Shown: one piece after another, positions 58,094 through 64,000 of the stretch
Numbering within the stretch: position 1 is the first letter of the stretch
Layout of the letters: each line of letters starts with the position of its first letter
Origin: Cristatella mucedo
Taxonomy: Eukaryota; Bryozoa; Phylactolaemata; Cristatellidae
Assembly (NCBI GenBank): GCA_009760855.2
Contig: WPIO01000113.1
Location: 572,001-636,000 of the forward strand
DNA length: 64,000 bases
Reading direction: 5' to 3'
Program-made: the position numbers and the translations under genes
Notes under the pieces: model-generated
Told to the model about the DNA's origin: nothing
The model's input: only the letters and a program-made list of their open reading frames with translations
Databases searched by the model: none

Positions 58094-58101
58094 ATCAAGG
58101 T

Positions 58102-58223
58102 TGAGAGCTGCATGCAATCTTCTTCACCCCCGGCCGGGATGGTAGCCATTTAAAGTGGCTGCTGCCGCCGCTCCTACGGCTGGCAGTACCAAGCGTTGCA
58201 CAGTACCACGACATCAGGCTACT
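58102..58223 (+). repeat. Upstream block of the GCNT stub, right part
   Basis: Resumes the block after the LINE: GCATGCAATCTTCTTCACC and GGGATGGTAGCCATTTAAAG, matching 45422-45545; part of the block preceding the start codon in the intact gene has been lost. Confidence 0.75.
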
Positions 58224-58476
58224 ATGGCTATATTGGTTAATCAAGGACCTATCAAGAGGCGATAGCATGTGCTCTTTAAAGCATCTGGCCAGTTGCACTG
58301 CAAGCAGCTTTTATTTACATGTTTCTTGGTAGCTGTCAGCTTGGGGAGTATTCTCTTGTACACTAATATATCGTTGAAGAGGCTTTAACATATAAAAGCT
58401 AGCACAAGATCACAAAGGAACCCTTTGGTTCAGCCTCCAGCTTGGGTGGCTGAATATCTTAATTATACGACATCAC
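58224..58476 (+). pseudogene. GCNT-like gene stub (copy 3)
   Basis: The first 80 or so codons of the GCNT gene (ILVNQGPIKRR, LKASTRSQRNPLVQPPAWVA, EYLNYTT). A TAG replaces the codon after the basic cluster (near 58262) and further stops follow. At about 58477 it jumps to sequence matching 41150 and 52265, so it was truncated by recombination between repeats. Confidence 0.9.
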
Positions 58477-58479
58477 TAA

Positions 58480-58752
58480 TTTTATTAATAACGTAATTGA
58501 CATTACCCTATAACGACGCCGTAAGTTTGAAGATCGAGTTCTGCGTCTATTTTTCTCTCCTTCTTGAGAGTGCGATTGTGCAATCCCTGTGCGGTTCTCC
58601 TCATTGAGGACATGTCATCTGAGACTGTTTGACTTGGATAGCCTCTGCCAAAAGTCGTCGTGTGCGTTTCATTTTTAGTGAATAGAGGCTAAGTACCCAA
58701 GTGGCTTACTTTAGACTACTTTCGGTTTTACCGTAGCTTCCATGTGTAACAG
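58480..58752 (+). repeat. Duplicated block, third partial copy
   Basis: Matches 41150-41420 and 52262-52530 (GACGCCGTAAGTTTGAAGAT, ACATGTCATCTGAGACTGTT). It joins the GCNT stub on its left. Confidence 0.85.
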
Positions 58753-58882
58753 GACAGAGTATGCCCCGCCAAAATATACTCGGGGTTTGAAAAGCCTAGG
58801 CCACTTGATACCCCGGCGTTAAAACGGCCTAAGCCACTTTACATTCTTGGGGTTGAAACAACCTAGGATAATTTATACTCTT
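58753..58882 (+). repeat. Left end of the TIR element
   Basis: GGACAGAGTATGCCCCGCCA followed by three of the roughly 33-bp GGCCTAAGCCACTT-type units, then cut off by an L2-A element. Confidence 0.75.
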
Positions 58883-60025
58883 CCTCTTGCTGATGTGATT
58901 ACCTAGCACAATCTAAGCTTTCACTACTATGTGGATGACACTCGGTTGTACCTTTGCTTTGATCCCTCCCAGCCTTCGAGCGCCTCAAATTCACTCAACT
59001 AACTTGCTGCATGCATTTATGACATCCGCACATGGATGGCAGTATTTTTTTTAAAACTAAACGATGATAAAACTAACTTGCTAGTTATGGGCAAACCCAG
59101 TGTGATTCAGAGATAGGAAAGGCTGACTCTCAAAGTTGGCTCTGCCAGCATATCTCCAGTTGAATCAGCTCGAAATCTAGGTGTCTTATTCCAAAGTGAC
59201 ATCTCGTTAGACAACAATATCAGCTCCACAGTCAAATCTGCTTATTTTCAGCTTCATAAAATTGCTAAAATACGGGCTTGTTTAGATAAGGATACCACGT
59301 CCAAGTTGGTCCATGCATTCGCGACATCTCGTCTTGACTTCTGCAACGCACTGCTTACTGGCCTACCAGCATGTGTGATCAGGCGATTGCAGCTGGTGAA
59401 AAACTCGGCAGCTAAACTTGTCTGTCGTGAGCGTCGCAGTTGCCACATTACTCCACTTCTCGCCGTGCTGCATTGGCCACCAGTCAAGCAACGGATTGAC
59501 TTCAAGGTTTTGTCCCTCACTGTAAGGTCCCTTCATTATATGGCTCCAGCCTATCTGTCAGATATACTACCCCATCAGGCTAAGCTTCGTACTACCCGCT
59601 TTTCGGAATCCAACAGTCTGGAAATACCTCGAACAAACCTTAAATCCTTTGGGGACCGTGCATTTAGTTTGTAGGCTCCCACAGCGTGGAACTCCCTCCC
59701 GACCTGCGTCAGATCATCCCACGACCTGACCACATTTAAAAGGAACCTAAAAACACACCTATTTAGGACAGCATTTAGCGGGTCCCTGTAATTCGTCCTT
59801 GATGTGCTTATGAGTGCTGACACCGTGCATGCTGCCACTAACCACATTCGCATGCTGACCCTGTGCATGTTACCCCTAAACATATTATCCCTTTTGATTT
59901 TTTTTCAAGCATGATTTTACTTACCATTCAATTGCATTTCACTTTGCAGCAAATGTAAAGCGCTTAGAGAGAGATTAAATTCTCTGAGGGCGCTTTATCA
60001 AGTAAATTATTATTATTATTATTCT
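58883..60025 (+). mobile_element. L2-A LINE, 5'-truncated at the YADD region
   Basis: Plus strand from CACAATCTAAGCTTTCACTA (FHYYVDDTRLYLCFDPSQPS) through LARLTLKVGSASIS-type words, LVHAFATSRLDFCNALLTGL, RTTRFSESNSLEIPRTNLKS and TFKRNLKTHLFRTAFSGSL to hairpin and (ATT)n. The truncation point is within a few bases of that of the 34487 copy. Confidence 0.88.
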
Positions 60026-60955
60026 CAGCGGACCAGTATTTAATATGGATTCTTTAAAACCCACGATTCACTTTCAGGTTTTAAGGTAGGCTGGCTATGT
60101 TACCCGCAGGTGGGGGATTTTCGTCGTTCAGCTTTAAATCCACGAAACCATAAGTTTTTCTCGAGCGTTGGCCTAATTCAAGTTGTAAGAGCCTGGCGCG
60201 TTTAAAATTGAAGGATGACCGGAATCGATCCTTCGGCTCAGTAGGACCAGGGCTCTGGAGCTGGCTGCCTCTGCACTCTCTTTGCATAGATATAGATATA
60301 CTATATGTAGCCCTTGCCTGTAACAATGGCTATAATGGAACTGTTAGGAATAGTGTGCAGTTCACGCCTTTCGGCAGCATCAGCAGGAGTAGAGTGTGGG
60401 CTAGCAGGAAGTAATACGATGCGTACTGGCCGGTCAAGGTCAGTAGCAAGAGACGACTTCCTATGGCTTTCTGATTTTATTACCCCTATGCTGATCATTG
60501 GTTCGATGGCAGTGTCGTAGAACCTCATCTCCCCGATGCATTCGTAATTACCATAATCTCACCTAGCCATGAAAAACGAACAACGTGTCACCTGTCTACA
60601 AAGCTAGACGATCGTATCATGCTTCTATCGTACTTTTAAGCAACTTGAACGGTTACTTATTGAAAAGCGGAAGGAAAGATTTGACTACAGCTTCACCTGC
60701 TTTGGAAACTGCTTTAATTGATTGGCTTGAACGAATTTCAAGCTCACAAATACCCTTTTTGGACATCTGTGAAAGCTCTTAGTCGGATATCGACGGAAAA
60801 TTGCTGCAATAAAATTTGCACCGAACAAACCGAAAACATATAAGACTTAGTTACAGTTAACAATTTCGTGCTCTGCGTCATCTTTCAAACGGAATATATT
60901 TTGGCATGGAAGGGCACGGTTTGGCCTATTTTCTTACACTCAGGTATAAATAATA
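60026..60955 (-). repeat. Inverted copy of the TIR-element interior
   Basis: Reverse complement of 41640-42150 and 52780-53700 (AACCCACGATTCACTTTCAG, GGCAGCATCAGCAGGAG, GACAGTGTCGTAGAACCTC-type words), enclosed by two L2-A copies in opposite orientations. Confidence 0.85.
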
Positions 60956-61485
60956 ATTATAATAATAATGCACTTGATAAAGCGCATTCAGAGAACTTGA
61001 TCTCTCTCTAGGCGCTTTACATTTGCTGCAAAGTGAAATGCAATTGAATGGTGATTAAAATCATGCTTGAAAAACAAACAAAATCATTAATATGGTTAGT
61101 GGTGACCTGCACAGGGTCAGCATGCAAATGTGGTTAGTGGCAGCATGCACAGTGTCAGCCCACATAAGCACACAAAGGACGAATCAGAGGGACCCACTAA
61201 ATGCAGTCCTAAATAGGTATGTTTTTAAGTTCCTTTAAAATGTGGTCAGGTCAGGGAATGTTCTGACGCAGGTCGGGAGGGAGTTCCAGGCTTTGGGAGC
61301 ATCACGGACTCCAAAGGATTAAAGGTTTGTACCAGGTTTTTGTAGACTGTTGGATTCCGAAAAGCGGGTGGTACGATGCTTGGCCTGATGGGGTTGTATA
61401 TCTGAGAGATAGGCTGGAGCCAAAGAATGAAGTGACCTAAAAGTGAGCGACAAAACCTTGAAGTCAATCCTTTGCTTGACTGGTA
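60956..61485 (-). mobile_element. L2-A LINE, 5'-truncated
   Basis: Minus strand: AAT tail, hairpin (60975-61020), UTR, and the coding end up to PVKQRIDFKVLSLTFRSLHS (61400-61485). It breaks into the TIR-element right end at 61485. Confidence 0.88.
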
Positions 61486-62055
61486 TGTTTATATGGCTCA
61501 ACACTATCGATGTAATGGGGTACAATTTGGCCAAGAAAGGCATGAAGTCGCCTAAGCCGCTTGTACCTTGGGTATACTCTGGCCTGGGGGTATACTCTTT
61601 TCTGCCACAACGGTTCCCACTGTTGTACTATAACTTACTATTGGCGGATCTTCCGAAAAAGCTTCTAAGCCTCATAGTTTTTGGATGAATATTACTTCTA
61701 GGATTACCACAGCACCCGAATTATTAAGTTTAGAATTCGCTCTTGGTTCATCACCGAATGCAAGGCTTAAATCTAACATTTACCGTACAGAGCTCTATTC
61801 TCAGCTTCTGAGTATCTAAGGGCCTAATCTATCAGTTTCAATCTCACTTGCTCTTGTTCTTGTCCTTACTCTTATTCTTCTAATTGCAATATATTTGTCA
61901 TCTTTCTCAGAAAGAATTTTGGCGAGAGCGGAAACAGCTTAGTATTTCAGCTGCATCCCATTGCCTACTTCGCCCTTGCGTTTGTAATAGCATTTCAGTT
62001 GATCAAGTATTCTCACTTATAAAGCGGCTGAAGAGCCTTAAGGATTACGGCCCCT
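61486..62055 (+). repeat. TIR-element right end and ORF block, copy 3
   Basis: Matches 43168-43770: GTTTATATGGCTCAACACTA, GCCTAAGCCGCTTGTACC, GGGGGTATACTCTTT, then the block with the ORF at 61884-62144. Confidence 0.85.
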
Positions 62056-64000
62056 CACTTGCAGAGAGCAATAAAGGATTCCTGTTGCTGGACTCGAAAC
62101 CACGAACCGGTTGGATCTGGATAGGCAAGCACCTTAACCCGTAGCGCAATTATTCTTGGCAATTGTGAAGTCCAGATGGAGCTACATACTTCCACTGCCT
62201 GTACATGCACGTCCGAACTGTCTCATCTGAAAGCCACAGTTTATCAGACACCAACACAGATCTGCTCAAAGCTGCCTGTCATTGTCCAAAGACATGTCGT
62301 AGCCTAACCAGAGAGGCTAACCATATGTTCATTGGGATTGCTTGCCGGCAGCTTTCGAGAAACGCTTCTAGATAAGGGTCATAGCTTGTATATCATTTTC
62401 AGAAATTGTATTCAGGCGTGTCAATTCAACACTCATTTCTACATTACAGGTGATTAATAATGCAAGTTAATCATTGATAATAATGTAGCAACAACACATT
62501 TGTTTAGCATCCTCAGAGAACTGAATCTCTCGCTCCATACTTTATAGGCGCTGCATGGTCTGGTGGTTACATAGTGGTTGGTGGTAACATCCGCAAGCAG
62601 CAGTTACATGTAAGCACACGAAAAAAGAATCACAAAGACTTTCCAAATGCTGTAATAAACAGATGCGTATTAAGCTTCTTTGTATGCATCGTCGTGTCAG
62701 GCGACGCTGCGACTTGCATCGGTAGTTCCAGAAGAGTCAGCTCCGGGTTTTGAGAACACAAGAAACTAGCACAAAATGTCCGACTCTTTTAAGGTTCGTA
62801 CAAGTTAAGGCTTAATGATTATTTTAAGAAAAGCGGGTTGTACGAATCTTATCCTGGTTGGAGAGTAGTTCTGATGGGTAGGCTGGAGTCAGAGAACGGA
62901 GGGATGTATAACGAATTGACAGAACCTTGAAGTCGATAGTTGTGCTTCTGACGTAGATATTCTTGAATTCAATTCTAAATGATATAGTATTCTTTCATTC
63001 TAGCGTTACTTATCTAATGAGATACCAATTCATGCTCTTCTTGTACAGCATGTGTAAAACACCTTGAACGATGTAACAAGCACGACACCTATAGCACGCA
63101 TATGCTCGCGACTTACAGTCAATTTGGAAGGGAAAATGCTGTGAGAAACCCTTGGGTTTCTGACCGCGTCTTCAAATGTAGAATATTCATTCGCTTTTGG
63201 CTCAAATGAGCAGTCTTTATTTCAGAACTGCCAAATGTCGAGAGATATCGTAAGCGTCTAGTAAAATGCCTATGCCCGCAATCCATCGCCTCTTGATCGT
63301 CCTTATGACCTGTCAAGATAGTAGACGGTGTTTGGTACGCCAGCGGCTGCATTGTTAATGACAACACGGAAGTAGTGCTCGAGGCTACCATTCATCCCGC
63401 CGCCTCCAGCGGTTAAGTTATCGGTATTAACAGCAGTGTATATTTCCAGGAATGGCTCTCCGTACGACGACAGTTGTGTAAATCTATGTAACTAAAAACT
63501 ATGTGTCGAAGCAAAGAAGGTCATACAAGCGTGACACATAGTTGAGAGGATTACTGAGATTAAAAGAAATCTGGACCCCAAAAAAATAGCGTGCGTACCG
63601 AACAGCCCAAGACAAAATAGGTCCGACAAAACAGCCCAGATAAATTAAAAGAATATTGTTGCAAATCTTGTATACTTCGACTAGCTTATAGCATAAAGGA
63701 TTTTCCATTACGATTATGAAAAATTAAATAGTATAATGTTTTATTGAAAATTTTAAAAAGTGTACACGAATGGAAATACATTTGCAGTATAGGATTTGAA
63801 ATAATTCAAGAATAATTTACTAAAGAGCAATCCACATTTTGCTTATTCATTTTTATTTCTTTTGCCGCCATATTTTTAATAATCCTTCCTGTCCATATCG
63901 ATCAGTCAATATGGACAACATGGAATCACAGGAACGAAAAGTGATGTTAACAAATCAAGTGTAAACCCTAAACCCTAAGCCAAAAATCCTAAGCCATAAA
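62056..64000 (+). repeat. K block, copy 4 (runs to the window end)
   Basis: Same order as 28190-30150: S3 head on the minus strand (62075-62145), L2-variant tail (62465-62960), the minus-strand ORF at 63119-63391 and the terminal AAACCCTAAACCCTAAGCC words. Differences are scattered substitutions and small indels. Confidence 0.92.

Overview
The window looks like a repeat-dense stretch of an animal (metazoan) nuclear genome, probably an invertebrate; I cannot name the species. Reasons: long introns with GT/AG borders and phase-1 extracellular-module exons, a Golgi core-2/I-branching glycosyltransferase, CR1/L2-type LINEs, tRNA-derived SINEs, hAT and pogo/Tigger relics, and many AT-rich microsatellites. 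There are no operons, rRNA, CRISPR or prokaryotic signals.

Region 1 (1-27 kb) is the 3' part of one large plus-strand gene for what I infer to be a type I membrane protein. Four exons encode cysteine-rich extracellular modules in the order A1 (291-689), B1 (10679-11104), A2 (16988-17386), B2 (20282-20701). A short candidate exon (15092-15220) lies between B1 and A2. A last exon (26201-26433) encodes a transmembrane helix, a basic stop-transfer sequence and a short tail. All junctions that I can place are phase 1, so modules could be duplicated or skipped without frame loss. A and B share six cysteines and so look like ancient duplicates of one module; the A-B pair was then duplicated. I do not recognise the domain. 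Its introns are filled with LINE and SINE copies.

Region 2 (27-64 kb) is a mosaic of segmental duplications carrying three copies of a GCNT-like beta-1,6-N-acetylglucosaminyltransferase gene: a pseudogene (33076-34480), one intact single-exon copy (45974-47410) and a 5' stub (58224-58476). Duplicated blocks flank each copy. Later insertions (a 2.1-kb L2-like LINE with an 8-bp target duplication, an R2-like endonuclease-bearing LINE fragment, SINEs) can be dated by comparing filled and empty paralogous sites. A DNA element with terminal inverted repeats and palindromic subterminal repeats recurs here, once in inverted orientation. The last 1.9 kb (62056-64000) repeats 28190-30150.

Mobile elements: two main L2/CR1-like LINE lineages (called L2-A and L2-B here), a diverged third, two clear tRNA-derived SINE families (S1, S2) and a third likely one (S3), SPIN-like hAT MITEs, a pogo/Tigger relic and an RLE-type LINE. 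S2 shares its 3' hairpin with L2-A, which suggests that it borrows L2-A retrotransposition machinery.
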